DNA of 64,000 nt from Methylosinus trichosporium OB3b (GCF_002752655.1 NZ_CP023737.1:372001-436000), one strand, 5' to 3'; positions 36,702-46,227 are shown, counted from the stretch's first letter. The notes: generated from the letters alone by a model not told the origin. A program made the numbers and translations.

Positions 36702-37328
36702 ATGACCGAAGCGACACCCAGTCCGATCGACTTTCACGACATCGATCAGGCCCGCGCCTGGACGGCGGACACGGTCGCCCGAAGGCCGCACAGACCGCGA
36801 TTCTTCGATGCGTTCTGCGCCTCCCTGGAAGGGCGTTTCGACGCGCCGATACGGATTGCGGAGCTGGGATCGGGCCCAGGACACCTCGCATGCGCCATTC
36901 TGCGCCGATGCCGCATCGAAAGCTATCATGCGATCGACTTCTCGCCGGCGATGCATGCGCTCGCGCATGAGCATCTCGCCGAGGCCTCGAGCCGCGTGAC
37001 GTTTGTCGAAGCCGATTTCAGGTCGAACTCCTGGGCGGCCGGTCTCGCCGGCGTCGACGCCGTCGTCACGATGCAGGCCGCACATGAGCTGCGCCACAAG
37101 AACCGCTTGCCCGCCTTGCTCGATCTCATCCACGAGACGATCCGTCCCGGCGGACTTCTCCTTTATTGCGATTACTACGCCGACGCCGCGCGCGAGGAGA
37201 AATCCACGCTCTTCCTCACGCGGGACGAGCAGCCGGCGGCCCTCGAGCGAGCAGGATTTGCGCCCGTCGGCCTCGTCCATGAGGAAGGTGGAATGGCGCT
37301 CTACCGCGCCCTGCGGGCGCAACTCTAG
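36702..37328 (+). CDS. class I SAM-dependent methyltransferase
   Basis: A 208-aa cytosolic protein with a Rossmann-like SAM fold: motif I IRIAELGSGPGHLACAIL, then YHAIDFSPAMHALA (acidic residue binding SAM ribose), VTFVEADFRS, a post-motif VVTMQAAHELRHKN, and GGLLLYCDYYAD. Substrate unknown; the closing lobe is short, as in small-molecule methyltransferases. It stands alone between pdhA (divergent) and the DUF3426-type gene (convergent). Confidence 0.85.
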   Translation: MTEATPSPIDFHDIDQARAWTADTVARRPHRPRFFDAFCASLEGRFDAPIRIAELGSGPGHLACAILRRCRIESYHAIDFSPAMHALAHEHLAEASSRVTFVEADFRSNSWAAGLAGVDAVVTMQAAHELRHKNRLPALLDLIHETIRPGGLLLYCDYYADAAREEKSTLFLTRDEQPAALERAGFAPVGLVHEEGGMALYRALRAQL

Positions 37329-37378
37329 CTGCTGGAGGCGAGGTGCCAGGATTCCAAAGCCCGAGCGCGGCGACGAGC

Positions 37379-37969
37379 CTATTTTCCGTCCAGCGCCGCG
37401 AATCGCACCATCACATCGGCGCCATCCGCCGGCGGCGAGGCGAGACGCGCGCGAAAGGCCAGAGTCTCGCCGGCGGCGAGACGCGCCTTGGGCGGCGTCT
37501 CGGTCCACACATAGCGCTCGCGCCCGTCGGCGCCGCGCACGGCGAGCGCCACTTTCGGCACGCGATTGGCTTGCTGGCGCAGATTGACGATCTCGCCTTC
37601 GACCGTCAGCACCTTGCGCGAGCCCTCCTCGGCGATCTTCGAGGTGACGGAGCGCAGATCGAGGCCGAAGACGTTGACCTTCAGCCCGGCCGCCGAATAG
37701 AGCCCCGCGGCGCCAGGGGCGAGCCGCACGACGCGCTCGCGCATGCCGATCAGCCCCATGGCGCCGAGCATCACCGCGATCGCCGCGGCGATCACCGGAA
37801 GACGGCTGGGACGGCGCTCCTGCCAGGGCTCCTCCTCCAGCGGAGGGGCGCGCCAGAGCCGCGCATGGGCGCGCTCCCAATCGGCGAGCGCCGCTTCGGC
37901 GCTGGTGGGCTCGCTCGCGCGCAGAGTGTCGAGAGCGGGATAAAGAGGAATAGGACGCTTTTCGCGCAT
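37379..37969 (-). CDS. DUF3426-like membrane-anchored protein, no zinc ribbon
   Basis: A 196-aa protein with a cytoplasmic N-terminus (about 65 residues), one membrane helix (LPVIAAAIAVMLGAMGLIG) and a periplasmic domain. That domain has FGLDLRSVTSKI, VLTVEGEIVNLRQQANRVPK and the ending LAAGETLAFRARLASPP of the DUF3426 family. Alphaproteobacterial homologues beside ftsE usually start with an MJ0042-type zinc ribbon (two CxxC pairs); this one has none. ATG 37969 was used; a start at 38008 adds only basic residues. It is divergent from ftsE. Confidence 0.78.
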   Translation of the reverse strand: MREKRPIPLYPALDTLRASEPTSAEAALADWERAHARLWRAPPLEEEPWQERRPSRLPVIAAAIAVMLGAMGLIGMRERVVRLAPGAAGLYSAAGLKVNVFGLDLRSVTSKIAEEGSRKVLTVEGEIVNLRQQANRVPKVALAVRGADGRERYVWTETPPKARLAAGETLAFRARLASPPADGADVMVRFAALDGK

Positions 37970-38114
37970 GGGCCGGCCTCCGAGCCGCCGCCGGCGCGCA
38001 AAAATCACAACGCCGGACCTTCTTCTCCATTAATGCGCGATATGGTTAAGAGGCCGTGAACTGCTAAGGTTCGTTTGGTGATTCTGACGCCGCTTCGTTA
38101 ATGGAAGGCGCCTC

Positions 38115-38777
38115 TTGCTGAGCTTTGCGGATGTCGGGCTGCGCTATGGGACGGGAAACGAGATCCTCTCCGATCTCTCTTTCACCGTCGAGCCGCGCTC
38201 CTTTCAATTCCTGACCGGGCCGTCGGGCGCCGGAAAAACCACGCTGCTCAAGCTCGTCTTGATGTCGCTGAAGCCGACGCGCGGGCGCATCACTTTGTTC
38301 GGCCAGGATGCGGCGACGCTGGGCAAGGACGAGGTGACCGACATCCGCCGCCGCATCGGCGTCGTGTTTCAGGACTTCCGCCTGCTCGACCATCTCTCCC
38401 TCTATGAGAATGTGGCGCTGCCGCTGCGCGTCATCGGCCGCGAGGAGGCGAGCTATCGCGCCGAGGTGCTGGAGCTGTTGCGCTGGGTCGGGCTCGACAA
38501 TCGCATCACCGCCCTTCCCACCGTTCTCTCGGGCGGAGAGAAGCAGCGCGCGGCGATCGCGCGAGCGCTGATCGTGCGGCCGGAGCTGCTGCTCGCCGAC
38601 GAGCCGACCGGCAATCTCGACCCCACCCTGGCGCGGCGGCTGCTGCGGCTGTTCATCGAATTGCACAAGAGCGGCACATCGGTCGTCATCGCCACCCACG
38701 ACCTCGCGCTGATGGACCAATATGAGGCTGCGCGCCGTCTGGTGCTCGCCGACGGCCGCCTCCATGTCTTCGAGTGA
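38115..38777 (+). CDS. ftsE: cell division ATP-binding protein FtsE
   Basis: ABC ATPase that with FtsX controls peptidoglycan hydrolases at the division site. The 220-aa protein has Walker A GPSGAGKTTLLKLV, Q-loop VFQDFRLLDHLSL, signature LSGGEKQRAAIARAL, Walker B LLLADEPTGNLD and H-loop ATHDLAL. TTG 38115 is the start, preceded by GGAAGGCG; the ATG at 38101 is out of frame. FtsX follows 7 bases later. Confidence 0.94.
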   Translation: MLSFADVGLRYGTGNEILSDLSFTVEPRSFQFLTGPSGAGKTTLLKLVLMSLKPTRGRITLFGQDAATLGKDEVTDIRRRIGVVFQDFRLLDHLSLYENVALPLRVIGREEASYRAEVLELLRWVGLDNRITALPTVLSGGEKQRAAIARALIVRPELLLADEPTGNLDPTLARRLLRLFIELHKSGTSVVIATHDLALMDQYEAARRLVLADGRLHVFE

Positions 38778-38784
38778 GGCGCGC

Positions 38785-39768
38785 ATGACCCTTCGAGCGA
38801 TTCTGGCGCGACGCGCGGCCATCGAGACGACGGACGAGGAGCAAGAGTCCGTCCCGCTCGACGAGGCGCTGGCGCGCGAGACGCCGCTGGTCCCGACCTG
38901 GTCGATCGCCGGGCGCTCGCTCGTCATCGTCATCGCCATCATGACCTTTCTGGCCGCTCTCGCCGCCGGCGCGGCGCTGCTCGTCGCCGACGCCAGCGTC
39001 GACTGGCGGCGCGAGGTTTCGCGCGAGGCGAGCGTGCAGATCCGGCCGATCGCCGGCCGCGACGTCGAGGCCGATGTCGTGCGCGCGACGGCGATCCTCG
39101 TCGCCGCGGAGGGCGTGCGCGACGTGAAGGTCTACAGCAGGGCGGAATCGGAGGCGCTGCTCGCCCCCTGGCTCGGTCAGGGGCTCGATTTCGCCGAATT
39201 GCCGGCGCCGCGCATGATTGTCCTCAAGCTCGACCAGCAAAAGCGCGCCGATCTCGGCGACCTGCGCCGCGAGCTCGCGCGCGAGCTGCCCAACGCCGCG
39301 CTCGACGACCATAGATTATGGGTCGAGCGCCTCGGCCAGATGGCCGGCGCCGCCGTCGCCGTGGCGGCGATGGTGTTCGCGCTGATCGTCGTCGCCGCCG
39401 GCCTCACCGTCGCCTTCGCGACGCGGGCGGCCATGGTGGGAAACCGCGAGATCATCGAGGTGCTGCATCTCGTCGGCGCCGCCGATCGCTATATCGCCCG
39501 CCAGTTCCAACGGCGCTTCGTGGCGCTCGGCCTGCGCGGCGGCCTTATCGGCGGCGGCTGCGCCATGATCTTCTTCATTCTCGCCGGCTATCTGGCGAGC
39601 GGCTGGACGGCGACGCCCGGCGGCGATCAGATCGAGGCCATGTTCGGCAGCGTCTCGCTCGGGCCGCGCGGCTATGCGGTGATAGCCGCCATTTCGGCGG
39701 CGGCGGGCCTGCTCACCGGATTCATGTCGCAGGAGACCGTGTTCCGTCAGCTGCGCCGGCTGAAGTGA
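38785..39768 (+). CDS. ftsX: cell division permease FtsX
   Basis: Four-helix inner-membrane partner of FtsE, 327 aa. A cytoplasmic N-terminus leads to a first helix (SLVIVIAIMTFLAALAAGAA), a periplasmic domain of about 120 residues, and three C-terminal helices including VGNREIIEVLHLVGAADRYI, the cytoplasmic coupling loop. ATG 38785 was chosen, 7 bases after the ftsE stop and with GTGAGG upstream. The order ftsE-ftsX-ydcF-plsC is typical of the class. Confidence 0.93.
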   Translation: MTLRAILARRAAIETTDEEQESVPLDEALARETPLVPTWSIAGRSLVIVIAIMTFLAALAAGAALLVADASVDWRREVSREASVQIRPIAGRDVEADVVRATAILVAAEGVRDVKVYSRAESEALLAPWLGQGLDFAELPAPRMIVLKLDQQKRADLGDLRRELARELPNAALDDHRLWVERLGQMAGAAVAVAAMVFALIVVAAGLTVAFATRAAMVGNREIIEVLHLVGAADRYIARQFQRRFVALGLRGGLIGGGCAMIFFILAGYLASGWTATPGGDQIEAMFGSVSLGPRGYAVIAAISAAAGLLTGFMSQETVFRQLRRLK

Positions 39769-39786
39769 TGGGCGGCGGGCATTACG

Positions 39787-40560
39787 ATGCACCGTCCCAC
39801 CACTAGACAGGCTGCGCCGGCGCTCACACATTTCGGCATGGGTCACATCAGGACGAGACGCGTGGCGGCTGGCCCGAGAGCGCAGAGACGACGGCGATCG
39901 GCCGCGCCACGACGCGCGGCGACGCTGCTGCTGTGCCTCGCCGGCTTCCTGGCGTCGGGCTTCGTGGCGGGCTTCATCGGCTTCGCTCTGTCGCTCGAGC
40001 GCGCCGAGCCGATCCTCACCGTGCAGGCCGACGGGGTGGTGGTGCTGACCGGCGGCTCCGACCGCATCCATGAGGCGGCGGAACTGCTCGCGCGCGGGCA
40101 GGCGCGCCGACTGCTCATCACCGGCGTCAACAAATCCACCCGCGGCCCGGAGATCGCCAAGCTGCTGCCGGTGTCGCGGCAATTGTTCGATTGCTGCATC
40201 GACCTCGGCTATGAGGCGCTGGACACGGCCGGCAACGCCGCCGAGACGCGCGAATGGGCCAAGGCCCGCGGCATCGGCGGCTCTCTCATCGTCGTCACCT
40301 CCAATTATCATATGCCCCGCGCTCTGGTGGAGCTGTCGGCCGCATTGCCCGGCGTCGAGCTCTATCCCTTCCCGGTCGTCAGCGAACATATGCAGGTCGC
40401 CGACTGGCTCGACGACGCCAGCGTCGCGCGCCTCATCGGCGGGGAATATGTCAAATATCTCTTTGCTTTGGCGCGCACGCGCCTGTTCCCGGGCGCTTCT
40501 TATGCGGGGCATTCCACACGCACCGGCGCAATGGCCGAGGTCGACGCCCCGTCCTGGTGA
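39787..40560 (+). CDS. YdcF family (DUF218) protein
   Basis: A 257-aa protein with one N-terminal membrane helix (ATLLLCLAGFLASGFVAGFI) and a DUF218 domain: ADGVVVLTGGSDRIHEAAEL, LLITGVNKST, ALDTAGNAAETREW, VVTSNYHMPRALVELS. The family includes ElyC/SanA-like envelope proteins of unclear chemistry. Start ATG 39787 follows GGGCGGCGGG; ATG 39838 is an alternative. It is 18 bases after ftsX, so probably in one operon. Confidence 0.87.
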   Translation: MHRPTTRQAAPALTHFGMGHIRTRRVAAGPRAQRRRRSAAPRRAATLLLCLAGFLASGFVAGFIGFALSLERAEPILTVQADGVVVLTGGSDRIHEAAELLARGQARRLLITGVNKSTRGPEIAKLLPVSRQLFDCCIDLGYEALDTAGNAAETREWAKARGIGGSLIVVTSNYHMPRALVELSAALPGVELYPFPVVSEHMQVADWLDDASVARLIGGEYVKYLFALARTRLFPGASYAGHSTRTGAMAEVDAPSW

Positions 40561-40639
40561 AAGCGACGCCGGTGAATTTTGCGTCGGCCGGAAATGCGCT
40601 AGAGAACGCCCGACCGATCCACCCCGTCAGGCGGACCCG

Positions 40640-41413
40640 ATGCTGTATCTGCGCTCGCTCATCTTCAACATCGCCTTCTTCACCAATGTGATCGTGCTGA
40701 TGCTGATCTGGCTGCCGGCGCTGGCGATGCCGCGGCAGGCGTCGCTCACGCTCGGCCGCGCCTGGGGCCGCACCTCTTTGTGGTGGCTCGAGAAGATCGT
40801 CGGGCTGAAGGTCGAGTTCCGGGGGCTCGAGAATATTCCGAAAGGCCCAGTCATCGTCGCCTGCAAGCATCAGTCGATCTGGGAAACGTTCGTGCTGCCC
40901 CTGCACTTCCCGGACTTCTCATTCATATTGAAGCATGAGCTGATCTATATTCCCTTTTTTGGCTGGTATCTTCTCGCCGCCGAGCAGATCGCCGTCGACC
41001 GCGCCAAGGGCGGACGGGTGCTGCCGCAGATCACGCGCAAGGTCAAGGCGCTGTTCGCGCAGGGTCGGCAGCTGTTCATCTTTCCCGAAGGCACGCGCCG
41101 CCCGATCGGCGCGCCGGCGCAATATAAATTCGGCGTCGCCCATCTCTATCACGAGAGCGGCGCAGCCTGCCTGCCGGTGGCGCTCAATTCCGGCCTGTTC
41201 TGGCCGCGGCGCTCCTTCCTGATCCGCCCGGGGACCGTTGTCCTCGAATATCTGCCGCCGATCGAGCCGGGCCTCGCGCCCAGACTATTCTTCGAGCGCC
41301 TGCAGGAGACGATGGAGACGGCGACCGAACGGCTGATCGAGGAGGCGGTCGCGCGCGACCCCGCGCTCGGCGCGATCGTCGAGCGCAACCGCGCGACCGC
41401 GCCGACCGTCTGA
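40640..41413 (+). CDS. plsC: 1-acyl-sn-glycerol-3-phosphate acyltransferase
   Basis: Acylates lysophosphatidic acid to phosphatidic acid at the inner membrane. The 257-aa protein has an N-terminal helix (NIAFFTNVIVLMLIWLPALA), the acyltransferase block I in VACKHQSIWETF (H-x4-E in place of the usual H-x4-D), block III IFPEGTRRPIG and block IV VALNSGLFWPRR. ATG 40640 follows CAGGCGGA; the long frame upstream is a shadow of ydcF. Last gene of the ftsE cluster. Confidence 0.92.
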   Translation: MLYLRSLIFNIAFFTNVIVLMLIWLPALAMPRQASLTLGRAWGRTSLWWLEKIVGLKVEFRGLENIPKGPVIVACKHQSIWETFVLPLHFPDFSFILKHELIYIPFFGWYLLAAEQIAVDRAKGGRVLPQITRKVKALFAQGRQLFIFPEGTRRPIGAPAQYKFGVAHLYHESGAACLPVALNSGLFWPRRSFLIRPGTVVLEYLPPIEPGLAPRLFFERLQETMETATERLIEEAVARDPALGAIVERNRATAPTV

Positions 41414-41417
41414 GGGA

Positions 41418-41969
41418 TCAGGCCGCGGCGGCCTTGCCGCGCAGCGAATACTCCGCCTCGACGATATAAGGCCCGCCGCCGACCGAATCGCGCGACGAGT
41501 AGAGGACGAAGCTCGCCGCCTCGAAGCGCAGCGGCGGGAAATAGCCGCGCGTCCCGAGATAAGCGGCGACCGCCGAGCTCGGCGCGCCGCGCAGCCGCGC
41601 CAGCGTCACATGCGGCACGAATTTGCGCGGCTCGGGCGCAGCGCCGAGACGGCGCAGCAGGCGCTCATGCTCGGCCTGGAGCTCGGTGAGCGCCGAATCG
41701 GCCCGCGCCTTCACGATGAGCGCGCGCGGCTTGTCGCCGCCGAACGAGTCGAGCCGGTCGAGCTCCACCGTCATCGACGGGCGGCGCACGCCCGCGAGCG
41801 TCATAGCGACGTCATGGGCCATGGCGTCGTCGACATCGCCGATGAAGCGTAGCGTGATGTGATAATTCTCGGCGTCGATCCAGCGCGCGCCGGAAAGGCC
41901 TCCGCGCAGCATGGAGAGATCAGCGGCCACCCGGGCCGGGATTTCGAGGGCGGTGAACAGTCTCGGCAT
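41418..41969 (-). CDS. thpR: RNA 2',3'-cyclic phosphodiesterase
   Basis: A 183-aa 2H phosphoesterase with two HxT/S-x catalytic motifs, YHITLRFIGDV (about residue 40) and PHVTLARLRG (about residue 122). The family hydrolyses 2',3'-cyclic phosphodiester ends of RNA; the cellular role is unclear. ATG 41969 is preferred over 41981 because GGAGGA precedes it. Convergent with plsC, 4 bases apart. Confidence 0.9.
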   Translation of the reverse strand: MPRLFTALEIPARVAADLSMLRGGLSGARWIDAENYHITLRFIGDVDDAMAHDVAMTLAGVRRPSMTVELDRLDSFGGDKPRALIVKARADSALTELQAEHERLLRRLGAAPEPRKFVPHVTLARLRGAPSSAVAAYLGTRGYFPPLRFEAASFVLYSSRDSVGGGPYIVEAEYSLRGKAAAA

Positions 41970-42146
41970 TGGGTCCTCCATCCTGGTCGATCGCGGGCGT
42001 GATTCGTCGCCGGTAGCGATGGTCTCGTGATCGGATGGGCCGCTCGCGGCGGATCGAAGCGGCTCTGGCGGGCGCCTCCTTCCCTAGAGTTTCGCGCGTC
42101 GCGCGCAGGACTACGGTCTGCTTCATCGCAATCGATGGGTCTCGAA

Positions 42147-42194
42147 AGCGAGCCTGAAGGCTCGCGGTCCAAGCCCGGGTCTGGACCGCGAGCC
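42147..42194. repeat. palindromic repeat family II, truncated copy
   Basis: The left arm is identical over 25 bases to that at 32756 (AGCGAGCCTGAAGGCTCGCG...). The right arm matches for 13 bases (TGGACCGCGAGCC) and then diverges. Lies between thpR and tesA. Confidence 0.85.
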
Positions 42195-42263
42195 ACTTCC
42201 GAACTCATTATACCCTAAAATCCGCCCCGGCGGAGCCTTGCGACGAGCCGGGCCGTCGCCCGA

Positions 42264-42980
42264 TCAGCGCGCCGCCCCGCCGGATTTTTCCGCGCGAATT
42301 GCGTCGAGACGAGCCGCGACCAGCGGCGCGACGCCCTCGACGATCCGCTCCACCCCGGCCCGGCTCGGATGCAGGCCGTCCGGCAGGGTCATGCCGTCGA
42401 CGCCGAGCACGCCCTCGAGAAAGAAAGGATAGAGCGGCAGGCGACGCTCGGCGGCCAGAGCGGGAAAAATGGCGTCGAAGGCCTGCTTCGTCTCCTCGCC
42501 GTAATTGGCGATGCTGACCATTCCGGCGAGCAGCACCTTTGTTCCTCTGGCGTCACAGGCGGCGATGATCCTCTCGAGATTGGCGCGCGTGCCGGCGGGG
42601 TCGAGCCCGCGCAGGTTGTCATTGGCGCCGAGCTCGAGAATCAGCAGATCGCCGCCGTCGCGCAGCGCATAGGCGATGCGCCCCGCCCCCTGCCCCGTGG
42701 TCTCGCCGGAAACGCCGGAATTGACCACTTTCACGTCATAGCCCTCTTTGCGCAGCCGCCGCTCCAGCGCCGCTGGAAAAGCGGCGTCGGCCGGCAGCTG
42801 ATAGCCGGCGGTGAGGCTGTCGCCGAAGGCGATGATGCGCAGCGGCTCGGCCTGCGCGGCGCCGACGAGCCCGGCGCCGAGCGCGAGCAGCGCAGAAATG
42901 CGCCGGGTGATCCTGGAAATTCGCGCCGGCTTCGCATAAGTCCGATGGTCGCGGCGGTCCTGCGCGTCGCCTCTCGTCAT
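42264..42980 (-). CDS. tesA: arylesterase / lysophospholipase TesA-type SGNH hydrolase
   Basis: A 238-aa periplasmic esterase. Signal region ISALLALGAGLVGAAQA, then block I IIAFGDSLTAGY (nucleophile Ser), block II NSGVSGETTGQG (Gly), block III LELGANDNLRG (Asn) and block V DGLHPSRAG (Asp, His), all intact. It is divergent from the ABC exporter genes, the conserved tesA-ybbA-ybbP arrangement. Confidence 0.92.
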   Translation of the reverse strand: MTRGDAQDRRDHRTYAKPARISRITRRISALLALGAGLVGAAQAEPLRIIAFGDSLTAGYQLPADAAFPAALERRLRKEGYDVKVVNSGVSGETTGQGAGRIAYALRDGGDLLILELGANDNLRGLDPAGTRANLERIIAACDARGTKVLLAGMVSIANYGEETKQAFDAIFPALAAERRLPLYPFFLEGVLGVDGMTLPDGLHPSRAGVERIVEGVAPLVAARLDAIRAEKSGGAAR

Positions 42981-42994
42981 CTTCGGGAATCCTC

Positions 42995-43681
42995 TTGCTG
43001 AATCAGCCGATCATCGAGCTCGACGATGTCGATCTTACCCTCGGCGCCGGCGCTTCGCGCGCCCATGTGCTGAAAAAAATCAGCCTCGCCGTGCACAAGG
43101 GCGAGGCCGTGGGCCTCATCGGCCCCTCGGGCTCGGGCAAATCAACGTTGCTGATGACGCTGGCCGGGCTGGAGCGGCCCGATTCCGGCCGCGTCCGCGT
43201 CGACGGCGCCGATCTCACGCGCCTCTCCGAGAATGAGCTGGCGCGCTTCCGCGGCCGCAGAATGGGCGTCGTCTTCCAATCCTTTCAGCTCATCCCGACC
43301 ATGACTGCGCTCGAGAATGTCGCGGTTCCGCTGGAGCTCGCCGGCCGCCCCGACGCTTTTGCACGCGCGCGGGAAGAGCTGGAGGCCGTCGGGCTCGGCG
43401 GCCGACTCGCGCATTATCCGGGGCAGCTCTCCGGCGGCGAGCAGCAGCGCGTCGCTCTGGCGCGGGCGCTGGCGCCGGACCCGGCGATTCTCGCCGCCGA
43501 CGAGCCGACCGGCAATCTCGATTCGGAGACCGGCGCCGCCATCATCGATCTCATCTTCGCGCAGCAGGCGCGGCGCGGCGCCACCTTGGTGCTGGTGACG
43601 CATGACGCCTCGCTCGCCGCCCGCTGCGACCGCGCCGTGCGGCTGCGCTCGGGGCGGATCGACGCCGAGATCAGCGAATGA
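42995..43681 (+). CDS. ABC transporter ATP-binding protein (YbbA/LolD type)
   Basis: A 228-aa ABC ATPase of the MacB/LolD class. Walker A GPSGSGKSTLLMTLAG, Q-loop VFQSFQLIPTMTAL, signature LSGGEQQRVALARAL, Walker B ILAADEPTGNLD and H-loop VTHDAS are complete. The start is TTG 42995 after GGGAA. Its stop overlaps the permease ATG (ATGA at 43678-43681). With the permease it likely moves or extracts lipophilic substrates at the inner membrane. Confidence 0.92.
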   Translation: MLNQPIIELDDVDLTLGAGASRAHVLKKISLAVHKGEAVGLIGPSGSGKSTLLMTLAGLERPDSGRVRVDGADLTRLSENELARFRGRRMGVVFQSFQLIPTMTALENVAVPLELAGRPDAFARAREELEAVGLGGRLAHYPGQLSGGEQQRVALARALAPDPAILAADEPTGNLDSETGAAIIDLIFAQQARRGATLVLVTHDASLAARCDRAVRLRSGRIDAEISE

Positions 43682-46227
43682 AGGGATCTCGCCTGCCGCT
43701 GCCTCTGCGCTTCGCCCTGCGCGACCTTATCGGCGATCTGCGCGGCTTTTCCGTCTTCATCGCCTGCATCGTCATCGGCGTGGCGGCGATCGCCGGCGTC
43801 GGCGCGGCCTCCTCTTCCCTGTCGGCGGGCCTCGCTCGCGAGGGGCGCGCGATCCTCGGCGGCGACATCTCGCTCGCCGTGACCTCGCGACCGTTCACGC
43901 CGGAACAGCGCGCCTTTCTCGAGCGCGCCGGACGCGTCGGCGAGATCGCGCTGATCCGCGCCATGGCCCGTTCCGAGGCGGGCGAGGCGGCGTTGGTCGA
44001 GGTCAAGGCCGTCGACGCGGCTTTTCCGCTCGCCGGCGCCGTGACGCTCGCGCCGGCGCAGAGTCTTGCCGAAGCGCTCGGCCCACGCGACGGCGTGCTC
44101 GGCGTCGCCGCCGATTCGACCTTGATCGCGCGGCTGGATCTGAAGGTCGGCGATCGGCTGAAGATCGGCTCCGGCGTTTTCGATCTGCGCGGCGAGCTCG
44201 TCTCCGAGCCGGATAAGCTCGCCGGCGGCGTCGCCTTCGGCTCCCGCGTCCTGATGAGCGAAGCCGGGCTCGCGGCGAGCCGGCTCGACCGGCCGGGCGT
44301 GATTTTGCGCCGCGTCGCCCGAGTGGCGCTCGGCGCCGGCGATCGCGTCGCCGAAGATCGGGACGTCGAGCAATTCGCCACAGCGCTCGCCGCCGCCTTC
44401 CCGGACGCCGGCTGGGAGATGCGCCGGCGCGACGCCGTCTCGCCGCAGTTCACGCGCAATCAGCAGCGCTTCACGCAATTGTTGACGCTGGTCGCGCTCA
44501 CGGCGCTGGTCGCGGGCGGCGCCGGCGTCGCCAACGCCGTCGACGGCTTCGTCGCTCGCAAGCGCGATTCCTTCGCCATTCTGAAGGCGCTCGGCGCGCC
44601 GGCCTCGCGCGTCTTCGCCATTGCGCTGACCGAAGTGCTGCTGGTCGCCGCCCTCGCCATCGCCGGCGGCCTCGCTCTCGGCTCGGCCTTTCCCTTTCTG
44701 CTCGATCGCGCGCTCGGCGCCGTCGGCCTGCCCTTCGCGCCCAGCGTCGACCTCCGCAGCCTCGCCATCGGCGCGCTCTGCGGCCTGCTGGTGACGCTGA
44801 TCTTCGCACTCGGCCCGCTCGGCCGCGCCTATGCGACGCCGGTGGCGCGGCTGCTGCGCGAGGAGACCGAGGAGACGCGCACGCCGCGGCTCTTCGCCGC
44901 CGCCTCGCTCGCCTGCGTCGCGCTGCTCATCGGCGCGATATTGGCCTTCGCCGCCGATCTGCGGCTCGCCGCCGCTTATGCGGCCGCGACTGGAACCGCT
45001 TTTCTGCTGCTCCGCGGCGTCGCCGCCCTCGTCGTGCTGGCCGCGACCCGCGCGCCGCGCTTTGCGAGCCTGCGGCTGCGCCATGCGATCGCCAATATCC
45101 GCCGGCCCAGAAATCTGGCGGCGCCGCTCGTGTTGTCGATCGGGCTGACGCAGACATTGCTCGTCGCGCTCGCCCTGGTCGAAGCCTCCATCCACGCCGA
45201 GCTGGCGCCGAGGGAGCGCGGCCGCACGCCGAATTTCTTCTTCATCGACGTGCCGAAGGAGCAGGCGGCGGAATTTTCCGCCTTTCTCACTTCATTCTCG
45301 CCGGACGCGCGGATCGAGCAGGCGCCCATGCTGCGCGGGCGCATCGTCGCCGTGAAGGGCGCGCGCGTCGAGACGTTGAAGCCGCCGGACGATATCTCCT
45401 GGGCCCTCGACGGCGATCGCGGCGTCACTTTCTCCTCAACCCTGCCTGCAGGCTCGACCCTGGCCGCGGGCTCCTGGTGGCGCGCGGAGGAGGACCGGCC
45501 CGAATCGCCCCTGGTCTCGCTCGAGGCGCGGGTCGCCGAAGGGCTCGGCCTCGCGGTCGGCGACGAGATCACGGTGAATGCGCTCGGCCGCGAGCTCACC
45601 GCGCGCGTCGCCAATCTGCGGCGCGTCGACTGGCGCAGCTTCGGCATTAATTTCATGATGGTGTTCTCGCCCGCCGCCTTCGCCGACGCGCCCTATTCGC
45701 AAATGGTCACGGCCGCCTTCGACGGGCGCGACGATGGCCGCGACGCGCGGCTGACGCGGGAGGTCGCGAAGCGCTTTCCGATGATCGCCGCGCTGCGGGT
45801 GAAGGATGCGCTCGACGCCGTCGGGGAGATCGCGGATCGGCTGACCACGGCGGCGCGCGGCGCGGCGGCCATTGCGATTCTCACAGCCGCGCTGGCGCTC
45901 GGCAGCGCCGTCGCCGCCTCGCAGCAGACGCGGCTGCGCGACGCGGTGATTCTCTCGACGCTCGGCGCGACGCGCGGCTTTCTGATCAGCGCCTATGGAA
46001 TCGAATTCGCGCTGCTCGGCGCCGCGGCAGGCGCGGTCGCCGTGGCGGCCGGCAGCGGCGCCGCGGCTTTCATCCTGACGACGCTGATGCGGATGGATTT
46101 CGTGTTCCGGCCCGGGCCGGTCGCCGCGACGATGCTCGGCGCGCTCGTCTTCGCCATCGCGCTCGGCCTCGCCGGCAGCTGGCGCGCGCTCGGGCGACGG
46201 CCGGGCGCGGCGCTGCGGCGCCGCTAG
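43678..46227 (+). CDS. ABC transporter permease (YbbP/MacB-FtsX type)
   Basis: An 849-aa permease with the duplicated FtsX-like layout: helix 1 near residue 25, a large periplasmic domain (about 45-255), three helices, four more hydrophobic segments, a second periplasmic domain (about 510-715) and three C-terminal helices. TRNQQRFTQLLTLVALTALV and KRDSFAILKALGAPASRVFA are the coupling region. It is translationally coupled to the ATPase. The substrate is unknown; tesA proximity hints at lipids. Confidence 0.9.
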   Translation: MKGSRLPLPLRFALRDLIGDLRGFSVFIACIVIGVAAIAGVGAASSSLSAGLAREGRAILGGDISLAVTSRPFTPEQRAFLERAGRVGEIALIRAMARSEAGEAALVEVKAVDAAFPLAGAVTLAPAQSLAEALGPRDGVLGVAADSTLIARLDLKVGDRLKIGSGVFDLRGELVSEPDKLAGGVAFGSRVLMSEAGLAASRLDRPGVILRRVARVALGAGDRVAEDRDVEQFATALAAAFPDAGWEMRRRDAVSPQFTRNQQRFTQLLTLVALTALVAGGAGVANAVDGFVARKRDSFAILKALGAPASRVFAIALTEVLLVAALAIAGGLALGSAFPFLLDRALGAVGLPFAPSVDLRSLAIGALCGLLVTLIFALGPLGRAYATPVARLLREETEETRTPRLFAAASLACVALLIGAILAFAADLRLAAAYAAATGTAFLLLRGVAALVVLAATRAPRFASLRLRHAIANIRRPRNLAAPLVLSIGLTQTLLVALALVEASIHAELAPRERGRTPNFFFIDVPKEQAAEFSAFLTSFSPDARIEQAPMLRGRIVAVKGARVETLKPPDDISWALDGDRGVTFSSTLPAGSTLAAGSWWRAEEDRPESPLVSLEARVAEGLGLAVGDEITVNALGRELTARVANLRRVDWRSFGINFMMVFSPAAFADAPYSQMVTAAFDGRDDGRDARLTREVAKRFPMIAALRVKDALDAVGEIADRLTTAARGAAAIAILTAALALGSAVAASQQTRLRDAVILSTLGATRGFLISAYGIEFALLGAAAGAVAVAAGSGAAAFILTTLMRMDFVFRPGPVAATMLGALVFAIALGLAGSWRALGRRPGAALRRR

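Noticed and set aside
36459..38030. Upstream extension of pdhA to 870 aa
   Set aside because: The extra frame is antisense to the methyltransferase and overlaps the DUF3426 gene; E1-alpha homology starts at 36458.
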